Notes under the pieces: generated by a model
What the model was told of the DNA's origin: nothing
Database searches by the model: none
What the model saw: the letters and a program-made list of their open reading frames with translations, nothing else
Shown here: positions 33,130 to 41,596 of the stretch, one piece after another
How the letters are laid out: each line of letters starts with the position of its first letter
Numbering within the stretch: the stretch's first letter is position 1
NCBI RefSeq assembly: GCF_051201685.1
Contig: NZ_CP179213.1
Span: 2,790,001-2,854,000 of the forward strand
Source of the DNA: Luminiphilus sp051201685
GTDB lineage: Bacteria; Pseudomonadota; Gammaproteobacteria; Pseudomonadales; Halieaceae
DNA: 64,000 nt
Direction: 5' to 3'
Translations under genes and position numbers: made by a program

Positions 33130-34869
33130 TTAGTGGTGAAGCGGCACAGTTACAGAGCCAGAGGGTATACGTATTTCTTGCACGAGTTTACGAACGCGCT
33201 CAGGCGGCTCACCCGTGAGACGGCTCACTCCTAGGGCAACCATAAAATTGACCGCGGCACCGACACAACCAATGGCATTTGGCTCTATACCAAAAAACCA
33301 ATTTTTGCCGAGGCTGGGTAAAAATCGCCAGTCAGCGACAAACATAATCCCCTTGTGCTGGAAAACGTAAAACAAGGTGACCCCCAACCCAAGCACCATA
33401 CCAGTGATGGCACCCTCCCGAGTGACTCGACTGGAAAAGATGCCCATCATTAACGCCGGGAAAATAGACGCCGCCGCAAGCCCAAAGGCTAGTGCCACAG
33501 TGCCAGCAGCAAACCCCGGGGGATTCAAACCCAAGTAGCCTGCCCCGAATACAGCGACCGCCATCGCACCCCGGGAGGCATTGAGCTCCATCTGCTCAGA
33601 AATTGACGGATAGAAAGTGCTCTTCAGCAAGTCATGGGAAATTGCCGAGGAGATGGCCAGCAGCAGCCCTGCCGCGGTTGAAAGCGCTGCCGCGAGACCA
33701 CCGGCGGCCACCAGCGCGATGATCCAATTGGGCAATTGAGCGATTTCTGGATTGGCCAGCACCAGTATGTCGTTGTCGAGCTTAACCAGCTCGTTACGCT
33801 GTGAGTCGGCCACATACTGCAACCTGCCATCACCGTTTTTGTCCTGTATTGCCAGCAACCCCGTTTGCTCCCAGTTTTTAAACCATTGGGGACGCTCTTC
33901 GATTAATAGGTGCTGCCCGGGGCTAGGTTCAATCGTTTGCATAATATTTAGTCGCGCCATTGCTGCAACCGCGGGCGCCGTCGTGTAGAGAATCGCGATA
34001 AAAACCAGGGCATAACCCGCTGATTTACGCGCATCACGAACTTTAGGCACTGTAAAAAAGCGAATGATCACGTGGGGTAAGCCGGCTGTGCCGATCATTA
34101 GCGAGGCTGTATAAGCAAACATATTGAGCGTGCTCAACCGTACCGAGGTCGTGTACTCCTTGAAACCCGTTTCCAGTAATACCCTGTCGAGCTTATCGAG
34201 CAAGAACGTGTCACTACCAACCAAGGTGCTGCCCAAGCCCAGCTGAGGAATGGGGTTTCCGGTCAACTGAAAGCTAATGAAAATGGCCGGAATCGTGTAA
34301 GCCAGAATGAGCACGACATATTGCGCAATCTGGGTGTAAGTAATGCCCTTCATACCGCCCAGCACCGCGTAGAAAAAGACAATGACCATTCCCGTGTACA
34401 GCCCGGTCTCATAATCTGTCTCCAAAAACCGGGAGAATGCCACACCAATGCCCTTCATTTGCCCAATGACATAGGTCACAGAACACAAAATCAGACAAAT
34501 AACGGCAACAACCCGGGCCGTGTCCGAGTAATACCGATCTCCGATAAATTCGGGTACCGTAAACTTTCCGTATTTGCGGAGGTAAGGCGCCAACAGCATG
34601 GCAAGAATCACGTACCCGCCGGTCCAACCCATGAGAAAGACCGAACCTCCGTACCCGTTGTAGGAAATGCCAATCAAACCCGCCATAGAGATAAAAGATG
34701 CTGCTGACATCCAATCTGCCGCTGTTGCCATACCATTAGCAATCGGGTGTATACCCCCGCCCGCGACATAAAATTCTTGAGTCGAGCCTGCCCGTGCTGC
34801 GATGGCGATTGCGATGTAGACCGTAAAGGTCAGACCCACAACGATGTAGGTAATGGTGGCCAGATCCAT
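33130..34869 (-). CDS. sodium:solute symporter, ActP/VC_2705-type (acetate uptake)
   Basis: A 579-residue SSS-family permease with about 13 membrane segments. GGGIHPIANGMATAADWMSAASFISMAG and the CSVTYVIGQMKGIGVAFSRFLE region resemble the acetate permease subfamily, and GTAGLPHVIIRFFTVP is typical of ActP. A hydrophilic loop (about residues 310-375) is longer than in E. coli ActP and contains DKNGDGRLQYV, a partial EF-hand. The start ATG overlaps the TAA of the DUF4212 gene (TAATG). Acs on the opposite strand activates acetate, so acetate or a short-chain acid is the likely substrate. Confidence 0.88.
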   Translation of the reverse strand: MDLATITYIVVGLTFTVYIAIAIAARAGSTQEFYVAGGGIHPIANGMATAADWMSAASFISMAGLIGISYNGYGGSVFLMGWTGGYVILAMLLAPYLRKYGKFTVPEFIGDRYYSDTARVVAVICLILCSVTYVIGQMKGIGVAFSRFLETDYETGLYTGMVIVFFYAVLGGMKGITYTQIAQYVVLILAYTIPAIFISFQLTGNPIPQLGLGSTLVGSDTFLLDKLDRVLLETGFKEYTTSVRLSTLNMFAYTASLMIGTAGLPHVIIRFFTVPKVRDARKSAGYALVFIAILYTTAPAVAAMARLNIMQTIEPSPGQHLLIEERPQWFKNWEQTGLLAIQDKNGDGRLQYVADSQRNELVKLDNDILVLANPEIAQLPNWIIALVAAGGLAAALSTAAGLLLAISSAISHDLLKSTFYPSISEQMELNASRGAMAVAVFGAGYLGLNPPGFAAGTVALAFGLAAASIFPALMMGIFSSRVTREGAITGMVLGLGVTLFYVFQHKGIMFVADWRFLPSLGKNWFFGIEPNAIGCVGAAVNFMVALGVSRLTGEPPERVRKLVQEIRIPSGSVTVPLHH

Positions 34870-35135
34870 TAGTCTTCCTCCACCCCAAACTCACGATCCA
34901 AACGGGCCATAGCCACCACGTAATAAAAAATCAAACCGATAAACACAAAAATAGAGCCCTGCTGTGCAAACCAAAAACCCAACTTATAGCCGCCCACTTG
35001 AATAAGATTGAGGGTGTCGACCCACAAAATCCCACAGCCAAAACTGACCACAAACCATATGATCATCAGGCGAATCATCAAACTGCGATTGCGCTTCCAA
35101 TACTCTTTAGCCTGCGCTTCCGACAACTGGCTCAT
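34869..35135 (-). CDS. DUF4212 membrane protein, symporter partner
   Basis: An 88-residue protein with two membrane segments (about residues 22-42 and 56-78), a basic N-terminus (AKEYWKRN) and the C-terminal LDREFG, all characteristic of DUF4212. These proteins are nearly always encoded just before ActP-like symporters and resemble YjcH-like small subunits. ATG at 35135 gives MSQLSEAQAKEYW; an earlier in-frame ATG at 35144 adds three residues. It is coupled to the symporter by a one-base overlap. Confidence 0.88.
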   Translation of the reverse strand: MSQLSEAQAKEYWKRNRSLMIRLMIIWFVVSFGCGILWVDTLNLIQVGGYKLGFWFAQQGSIFVFIGLIFYYVVAMARLDREFGVEED

Positions 35136-35144
35136 AGTTCGCAT

Positions 35145-35666
35145 CCTTTAACGTCTTGTTGCTGAGACCACGTCTTATAACAGACAGAAAACCTGCCGCG
35201 GTCAAGACTACCTGAATCTCTATTCTCAAGCCGCTTAACGGCGCAAATAGACTCCTAGCCCATGAACAATAATACCCTCGAGCCATACAAAAAGTAGAGT
35301 GCCTCTGGGTGCAACTTACCTGTGATGGGGTCGCACGGATCTAACGGCTACACCTTTTACGTGACCAGCTACGTGCCTAAGCCCTGCTTCCACTCACTCT
35401 CATGTAACCAGTGTGACTTGTGATAAGCGTGTAACGAAAACTATTTTTGAAGGGTTTTAAGCTCACCGTTGAGCTGTTACTTGCTGCTATTAACCCATTT
35501 CCTTTCGTTCCACTGCAGGGTCAGCGCCGCAGCAATATCCTGCCATGGTGATAGCCTGCAACCACTCTATCAATTTAAAGATAACCTCGGTCAGCTTCAG
35601 CATTGAACCCAATAATAGTAAGCTGGGGGTGTAATTTATGGTTGTCTACCACAAGAGCGATCCAGT
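35145..35666. other. divergent regulatory gap between DUF4212 and acs
   Basis: About 520 bases with no supportable gene. TGTAAC occurs twice in the same direction (35403-35408, 35430-35435) and CTGTTACTTG near 35476 may be a third, inverted half. No sigma-54 or strong sigma-70 promoter was found by eye. The region must hold the promoters of acs and of the divergent symporter operon. Confidence 0.4.
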
Positions 35667-37604
35667 ATGTCTGAGCACCCCCTGTACCCAGTACCTGCGA
35701 GTTTTTCCAAGGCGCACATCAGCCCCGAAACCTACGAGCAGTGGTACCGAGAATCCCTAGATGATCCCTCTACATTTTGGGCGGCCCGCGCTCAAGAATT
35801 CCTCGACTGGGAAGCACCCTGGACTCAGGTTGTAGACGCAGACATAAGCACAGGAGAAGCCCATTGGTTCGTCGGTGGCAAACTCAATGTCTCGGTCAAT
35901 TGCATCGACAGACACCTCCCAGAGCGCGCTGAGCAGACAGCCTTTATATGGGAGGGCGATGACCCCAATAACAGCAGGCGTATCAGCTATGAGGAGCTGA
36001 AGAACGCTGTTTGCCGGCTGGCTAACGTTCTTAAGTCACAAGGCATTGGGCGGGGCGATCGGGTCTGTATTTACATGCCCATGATACCCGAAGCGACCTT
36101 TGCCATGCTGGCTTGTGCCCGTATTGGCGCAATCCACTCAGTGGTATTTGGTGGCTTCTCACCTGAGGCGCTCCAAAATCGAATTAACGATGCCGACTGC
36201 GCCATGGTGATCACTGCCGACGAGGGCATTCGTGGCGGACGAAAAATTCCACTCAAGGCCAACGTTGATACCGCATTGGAGAGCTGCAGCTGTGTAAGGT
36301 CCGTCATTGTGGTGGCCCATACGGGTGGAGAGATCGATTGGCATGACGGGCGTGATGTGAACTATGCCTCGGCTTGCGAGGCAGCCGAGACAGAATGTGC
36401 TCCCGAGGCAATGGATGCAGAGGACCCACTCTTTATTTTGTACACCTCAGGCTCCACCGGAAAGCCCAAAGGTGTACTCCACACGACGGGTGGTTACCTA
36501 CTTCAGGCAGCAATGACCTTCCGCTATGTATTTGACTATCAAGCTAACGATATTTGGTGGTGTACCGCCGACGTAGGTTGGGTGACAGGCCACACCTATA
36601 TCGTTTATGGACCCCTCGCCAATGGGGCAACATCGGTTATTTTTGAGGGCATTCCCACCTATCCCGACGCAGGCCGTTTCTGGCAGGTCGTTGATAAACA
36701 TTCGGTGACTTTGTTTTTCACGGCCCCTACCGCAATTCGCGCACTGATGGGAATGGGTGATGAGTGGGTCACTCGCCACTCTAGAACAACACTGCGGGTT
36801 CTTGGCTCAGTCGGTGAACCCATTAACCCCGAAGCCTGGGAGTGGTATCACAAGATTGTGGGTGACGGGCGCTGTCCAATCGTCGACACGTGGTGGCAAA
36901 CTGAAACCGGGGGCATCATGATCACGCCGCTGCCAGGAGCTCACGCCCTCAAGCCGGGCTACGCCGGCTTCCCATTTTTTGGCGTTGAACCTGTGCTGCT
37001 CGATGAAAATGGCCAAGTGCTTGAGGGCGAGGCTGCCGGTTATCTCGCCATAAAACGATCATGGCCAGGACAAATACGCTCGGTGTACAACGATCATCAG
37101 CGCATGCTCGATACTTATTTTAGTACCTATGACGGGTATTATTTCACCGGCGATGGCGCACTGAGAGACGCAGAGGGCTATTACCGGATCACGGGGCGAG
37201 TTGACGACGTCCTCAATGTATCGGGGCACCGCATGGGTACAGCCGAGGTGGAAGCAGCACTCGGAGAACACCCAGACATAGCAGAATCTGCTGTCGTAGG
37301 ATTTCCCCACGACATTAAGGGACAAGGAATTTATGCCTATGTCACCCCAAAAGCGGGCATTACAGCCAACGATGATTTAAAGGCGGAGCTCATCCAACTT
37401 TGCGTCAAAGAAATAGGGCCCATTGCCAAGCCTGACATTATTCAATGGGCCCCCGGGCTGCCAAAAACCCGTTCAGGAAAAATTATGCGACGGATTCTCA
37501 GAAAAATCGCAGAGTGCGATTTTGATAACCTCGGCGATATCTCAACACTAGCTGACCCTTCCGTGGTTCAGGACCTGGTGGCTCGCAGAAACGACGACAC
37601 TTAG
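35667..37604 (+). CDS. acs: acetate-CoA ligase (acetyl-CoA synthetase)
   Basis: A 645-residue AMP-forming synthetase that makes acetyl-CoA from acetate and ATP. Core motifs: LYTSGSTGKPKGVLHTTGG (P-loop), WWCTADVGWVTGHTYIVYGPL, VDTWWQTETGG, YYFTGDGALRDAEGYYRITGR and the regulatory lysine motif LPKTRSGKIMRRILRKI, which is the site of reversible acetylation in Acs enzymes. Length matches E. coli Acs. With the divergent symporter operon it forms an acetate-scavenging module. A bidirectional terminator separates it from pnp. Confidence 0.97.
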   Translation: MSEHPLYPVPASFSKAHISPETYEQWYRESLDDPSTFWAARAQEFLDWEAPWTQVVDADISTGEAHWFVGGKLNVSVNCIDRHLPERAEQTAFIWEGDDPNNSRRISYEELKNAVCRLANVLKSQGIGRGDRVCIYMPMIPEATFAMLACARIGAIHSVVFGGFSPEALQNRINDADCAMVITADEGIRGGRKIPLKANVDTALESCSCVRSVIVVAHTGGEIDWHDGRDVNYASACEAAETECAPEAMDAEDPLFILYTSGSTGKPKGVLHTTGGYLLQAAMTFRYVFDYQANDIWWCTADVGWVTGHTYIVYGPLANGATSVIFEGIPTYPDAGRFWQVVDKHSVTLFFTAPTAIRALMGMGDEWVTRHSRTTLRVLGSVGEPINPEAWEWYHKIVGDGRCPIVDTWWQTETGGIMITPLPGAHALKPGYAGFPFFGVEPVLLDENGQVLEGEAAGYLAIKRSWPGQIRSVYNDHQRMLDTYFSTYDGYYFTGDGALRDAEGYYRITGRVDDVLNVSGHRMGTAEVEAALGEHPDIAESAVVGFPHDIKGQGIYAYVTPKAGITANDDLKAELIQLCVKEIGPIAKPDIIQWAPGLPKTRSGKIMRRILRKIAECDFDNLGDISTLADPSVVQDLVARRNDDT

Positions 37605-37646
37605 CCATCTCAGTAGTCTTTTTACTGCTTCATTGAAGGTAGACAT

Positions 37647-37676
37647 AAAAAAACCGCGACGTGTCGCGGTTTTTTT
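37647..37676. terminator. bidirectional terminator between acs and pnp
   Basis: A perfect 30-bp inverted repeat: seven A, CCGCGAC, GT, GTCGCGG, seven T. It can end acs transcription on the + strand and pnp on the - strand. Confidence 0.93.
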
Positions 37677-37692
37677 ATCGGTGCTCAGTGAC

Positions 37693-39837
37693 CTATTCCT
37701 CGGAAAGGTCCTCAGGCTCGGCTTCCCCAGCAGGCTCTGCAGCATCGGTCGCTTCATCAGCAGCAACCTCTTTAATCGAGAGCTTAATACGGCCACGCTG
37801 GTCCACGTCGAGTACTTTAACCCGGACCGTCTCACCTTCTTTCAGGTAGTCTGTGACATTCTCAACACGCTCTTCAGCGATCTGCGAAATGTGCACCAAA
37901 CCGTCTTTGCCCGGCAAGATGGTAACGAACGCACCGAAATCGACAATGCGCGCAATCGTACCTTCGTAGATTGCACCCACTTCGGCTTCAGCGGTAATCG
38001 CCATGATCGCGTTAACAGCGTGATCACGAGATTCTTTAGTGACACCAAAGACCTTCACTGTGCCGTCGTCTTCGATATCAACGGTCGCACCAGATTCTTC
38101 AGTAATTGAACGTATTGTGGCTCCACCCTTACCGATAATGTCGCGTATTTTGTCTGAATCAATTTTCAGCTGCACCATGCTGGGCGCATTCTCTGACACG
38201 ATTTCACGGGGTGCTGCCAAGACTGAGTTCATCTGTCCCAAGATATGCAGGCGAGCTTGCATGGCCTGCTCGAGGGCTATCTCCATAATTTGCTCATTGA
38301 TACCTTCGATCTTGATATCCATTTGGAGCGCAGTGATACCACCTGAAGTACCCGCCACTTTGAAGTCCATATCACCAAGATGATCTTCATCCCCTAGGAT
38401 ATCAGTGAGTACCGCAAACTGATTGCCTTCCTTCACAAGACCCATCGCAATACCTGCTACCGGAGCCTTAACGGGCACGCCCGCAGCCATCATGGCCAAG
38501 GAGCCCACACAGACAGAGGCCATGGAGCTAGAGCCGTTTGATTCAGTAATCTCAGATACCACGCGAACCGTGTAGGGAAACTCTTCTTCGGTAGGCAGTG
38601 TCGCGGCAAGACCGCGTCGAGCCAAACGACCGTGACCAATCTCACGTCGACTGGTGAAACCAATACGACCCGCCTCGCCCACCGAGTAGGGAGGGAAGTT
38701 GTAGTGGAGCATAAAAGGATCCCGTCGCTCGCCTTCGAGGGCGTCGATGATCTGTGCATCGCGACTAGAGCCTAACGTCACCGCACCAATGGCCTGCGTT
38801 TCACCACGAGTAAACAAAGCTGAGCCGTGTGCCTTGTCGAGAACGTCGACCTCACACACGATAGGCCTAACTGTGCGGCCGTCACGACCATCAATGCGCG
38901 GCTCACCGCTGATGATGCGCTGCCGAACAATGTTCTTTTCGAGAGCCTTGAATTGGTCCTTGATGTCGTCTTTAGAGGGACCACCTTCTACCGCTAGTGC
39001 GGCCATCGTGGCATCTCGCACTTCACCAACACGCTCGTAGCGCGCCGCTTTTTCAGTAATGCGGTATGCCTCACCCAAGCCAGCCTTGGCCTCAGCTTCG
39101 ACAGCAGCTTTTAACGCCTCGTCTACCGGCGCCGCAGACCAGTCCCAGCGTGGCTTGCCCGCCTCTTCAACCAGTTCATTAATCGCTTTGATCACTGTTT
39201 GCATTTCTTGATGGGCAAACAATACCGCGCCCAACATCTGATCTTCGGTTAACTCCTGAGCCTCAGACTCAACCATCAACACAGCTTCAGAAGTGCCGGC
39301 AACCACCATATCGAGCTGACTACTCTTGAGAGCACTGTAGCTTGGGTTTAACAAATAACCCTTCGCCTCAGTAAAGCCAACTCGGGCACCGCCAATAGGT
39401 CCGTTGAATGGACAGCCCGAAATAGCTAATGCTGCCGATGTACCAATCATTGCAGGAATATCAGGGTCAGTTTCGTTGTCAGCTGACATAACGGTACAAA
39501 CCACCTGCACTTCATTCATGAACCCGTTAGGGAACAGCGGACGAACAGGGCGGTCAATCAACCGTGACGTCAGCGTTTCCTTTTCGCTGGGCCGCGCTTC
39601 TCGCTTGAAAAAGCCTCCCGGAATTTTTCCAACTGCATACCTTTTTTCGATGTAATGAACCGACAGCGGGAAGAAATCTTGTCCCGCACGCATTTCCCGC
39701 GCCGCGACCACCGTGCATAAAACACTGGTATTTCCCATGGTAACCATAACGGCACCGCTCGCCTGTCGAGCAATACGACCTGTCTCCAGGGTGATCTCAT
39801 GGTCACCGTACTGGAATGTTTTTTTGACTACATTCAC
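37693..39837 (-). CDS. pnp: polyribonucleotide nucleotidyltransferase (PNPase)
   Basis: A 714-residue phosphorolytic 3'-5' exoribonuclease and degradosome partner. Two RNase PH domains flank a helical linker; the second has FTRGETQAIGAVTLG and MDFKVAGTSGGITALQMDIK with catalytic aspartates. A KH domain (IRDIIGKGGATIRSITEESG) and an S1 domain (YEGTIARIVDFGAFVTILPGKDGLVHISQ) end the protein, with an acidic C-terminal tail. It follows rpsO by 54 bases, with a hairpin between them, as in E. coli, where such a structure is the target of RNase III autoregulation. Confidence 0.98.
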   Translation of the reverse strand: MNVVKKTFQYGDHEITLETGRIARQASGAVMVTMGNTSVLCTVVAAREMRAGQDFFPLSVHYIEKRYAVGKIPGGFFKREARPSEKETLTSRLIDRPVRPLFPNGFMNEVQVVCTVMSADNETDPDIPAMIGTSAALAISGCPFNGPIGGARVGFTEAKGYLLNPSYSALKSSQLDMVVAGTSEAVLMVESEAQELTEDQMLGAVLFAHQEMQTVIKAINELVEEAGKPRWDWSAAPVDEALKAAVEAEAKAGLGEAYRITEKAARYERVGEVRDATMAALAVEGGPSKDDIKDQFKALEKNIVRQRIISGEPRIDGRDGRTVRPIVCEVDVLDKAHGSALFTRGETQAIGAVTLGSSRDAQIIDALEGERRDPFMLHYNFPPYSVGEAGRIGFTSRREIGHGRLARRGLAATLPTEEEFPYTVRVVSEITESNGSSSMASVCVGSLAMMAAGVPVKAPVAGIAMGLVKEGNQFAVLTDILGDEDHLGDMDFKVAGTSGGITALQMDIKIEGINEQIMEIALEQAMQARLHILGQMNSVLAAPREIVSENAPSMVQLKIDSDKIRDIIGKGGATIRSITEESGATVDIEDDGTVKVFGVTKESRDHAVNAIMAITAEAEVGAIYEGTIARIVDFGAFVTILPGKDGLVHISQIAEERVENVTDYLKEGETVRVKVLDVDQRGRIKLSIKEVAADEATDAAEPAGEAEPEDLSEE

Positions 39838-39851
39838 TAACTTTCTCCAAC

Positions 39852-39878
39852 AAATAAAAAGGCCGGCGTTGGCCGGCC
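39852..39878 (-). terminator. hairpin between rpsO and pnp
   Basis: On the - strand GGCCGGC-CAAC-GCCGGCC is followed by TTTTTATTT. It fits a (possibly leaky) rpsO terminator or a processing stem in the pnp leader. Confidence 0.8.
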
Positions 39879-39891
39879 AAGAAAATGGTCT

Positions 39892-40161
39892 TTACCGACG
39901 CAGACCGAGACGCTTAATTAAATTTGCGTAGCGCGCTGTGTCTTTGCTTTTCAAGTAATCCAGCAGTTTACGTCGCTGGTTGACCATACGAATAAGGCCA
40001 CGCCGAGAATGGTGATCCTGTGCGTGCTCCTTGAAGTGGGATTGCAACTGTTCAATGTTTGCTGTGAGCAGTGCTACTTGCACTTCTGGGGAACCCGTAT
40101 CGCCTTCTGACTGCTTGTAGTCGGTGACAATTTGGGCCTTTGTGGCTGCATCTAAAGCCAT
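39892..40161 (-). CDS. rpsO: 30S ribosomal protein S15
   Basis: An 89-residue S15, the usual length, that binds 16S rRNA in the platform. TGSPEVQVALLT, HFKEHAQDHHSRRGLIRMVNQRRKLLDYLK and the C-terminal LIKRLGLRR are invariant family blocks. The ATG at 40161 (MALDAATKAQ) is preferred; an in-frame ATG at 40176 adds five unconserved residues. It lies between truB and pnp, as in most gammaproteobacteria. Confidence 0.97.
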   Translation of the reverse strand: MALDAATKAQIVTDYKQSEGDTGSPEVQVALLTANIEQLQSHFKEHAQDHHSRRGLIRMVNQRRKLLDYLKSKDTARYANLIKRLGLRR

Positions 40162-40265
40162 AGTTCTCTTCTCCAACCTGCTTGTATGATCGGGCTCTGT
40201 CCGTGCAGGCTTACAGACAGGTCCGTTATGAAATCCGTTCTTGCGTAGATACTCTTACGAGAAAC

Positions 40266-41189
40266 TTAGGAGTCGTTCACAAGTCTTTTGGGTGCGACAC
40301 GCCCGTCATCGAGTACTTCACCGATGCCAATAAAGCGTTTGTCTGCCGCATAAAGCCTGAGTGTACCATTTTTAGGGGCATTTGGCACCAGCACCGGCTG
40401 GCCTCTTTGTAGGTAAAAAGTAGAGGACTCAACTAAGCTTACTGAGGGCAAATTAGACAGCGGCCCATCCATTGGGCGCAGACAGTCGTCCAAGCCCTCC
40501 ACTCCGTTTACCGCGAGCTCCTCTAGGCCTGCTAGAGGAATAGCCTCGTGCAAAGCGTAAGGGCCCGCCATTGTGCGACGCAGAGCGCTAACGTGGGCCG
40601 GGAGCCCCACTTTTTCACCCAACGATTCCGCCAGGCTACGAATGTAAGTTCCTTTGGAACAGCGGATCGCCACATCAACCTCAGCGGCCACCCCGGGGCG
40701 AAACGCCAAGCATTCAAACTCATGAATACTCACAGGCCGCGAGGCACGCTCCACCTCTACACCCTTTCTAGCCAATTTATACAGCGGCTGCCCATTGCGC
40801 TTTATTGCAGAGTACATGGGCGGCACCTGCTCGATGTCACCGGTCAGGCCTGATACAGCCCGCTTCACAGCACTGACATCGATAAACGAAGCGTCTTCCT
40901 GAGCGATGATGTCGCCCTCGACATCCAAGGTATCGGTACCAACGCCAAGCACAAAGGTGCTGGTATAAGCCTTATCGGCATCGAGTACAAACTGTGAAAA
41001 CTTCGTGGCCTCACCAAAGCACAGGGGCAGCACACCAGTGGCTAATGGATCCAAACTGCCGGTGTGGCCGGCTTTAGCAGCATCGTATAGGCGTTTACAT
41101 CTTTGCAGAGCGGCGTTAGAGGTGAGGCCCAAGGGCTTATCGAGAATTAAAATACCGTTGACGGCACGACCCCGCCGACGCCGCCCCAC
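40266..41189 (-). CDS. truB: tRNA pseudouridine-55 synthase
   Basis: A 307-residue TruB that makes pseudouridine 55 in the T-loop of tRNAs. GILILDKPLGLTSN, then AGHTGSLDPLATGVLP with the catalytic Asp47, KAYTSTFVLG and RCSKGTYIRSLAESLG are present. A C-terminal PUA-like domain (QPVLVPNAP, RLYAADKRFIGIGEV) completes it. It starts 2 bases after rbfA. Confidence 0.97.
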   Translation of the reverse strand: MGRRRRGRAVNGILILDKPLGLTSNAALQRCKRLYDAAKAGHTGSLDPLATGVLPLCFGEATKFSQFVLDADKAYTSTFVLGVGTDTLDVEGDIIAQEDASFIDVSAVKRAVSGLTGDIEQVPPMYSAIKRNGQPLYKLARKGVEVERASRPVSIHEFECLAFRPGVAAEVDVAIRCSKGTYIRSLAESLGEKVGLPAHVSALRRTMAGPYALHEAIPLAGLEELAVNGVEGLDDCLRPMDGPLSNLPSVSLVESSTFYLQRGQPVLVPNAPKNGTLRLYAADKRFIGIGEVLDDGRVAPKRLVNDS

Positions 41190-41191
41190 CG

Positions 41192-41590
41192 TTATTGTTC
41201 CTCGGTGCTATCTGAGTCGGCTCCTAGCTCGATATCTGCAGCGCGCACATCGCGAATGAGGGCCTCCATATCACGACCACGCCCCACACTTTCATCAAAG
41301 CAAAAGCGCAGCTTGGGTACCGTACGCAACGTTGCAGTCCTCGCAATCTCAGATCTTAGAAAACCACTGGCACGATCTAAAGTGGACGTTGTCACCGCGG
41401 CTGCTTCAGCGTCATCGACCCCCATTTGGGTAAAAAACACTTTGGCATGAGAAAGGTCACGACTGACATCAACGCCAGTCACGCTCACCATTTTCAATCG
41501 CGGATCGCTGAGAGTAAATTGCAGCAGTCGAGCAAGCTCCTGCTGCAAAGAATCCCCAATACGCTGTGTCCTGCTATAGTCTTTAGGCAC
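41192..41590 (-). CDS. rbfA: ribosome-binding factor A
   Basis: A 132-residue KH-like 30S maturation factor. RTQRIGDSLQQELARLLQ, DPRLKMVSVTGVDVSRDLSHAKVF and the LRTVPKLRFCFDESVGRG segment are diagnostic. The tail is acidic (ADSDSTEEQ). It sits between infB and truB with very short gaps (6 and 2 bases), so it is co-translated with them. Confidence 0.96.
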   Translation of the reverse strand: MPKDYSRTQRIGDSLQQELARLLQFTLSDPRLKMVSVTGVDVSRDLSHAKVFFTQMGVDDAEAAAVTTSTLDRASGFLRSEIARTATLRTVPKLRFCFDESVGRGRDMEALIRDVRAADIELGADSDSTEEQ

Positions 41591-41596
41591 TGGCGA

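Noticed and set aside
33825..33860. EF-hand calcium site in the acetate symporter loop
   Set aside because: DKNGDGRLQYV has the loop start, but the acidic residue at position 12 is missing and the site is single, so calcium binding is not claimed.
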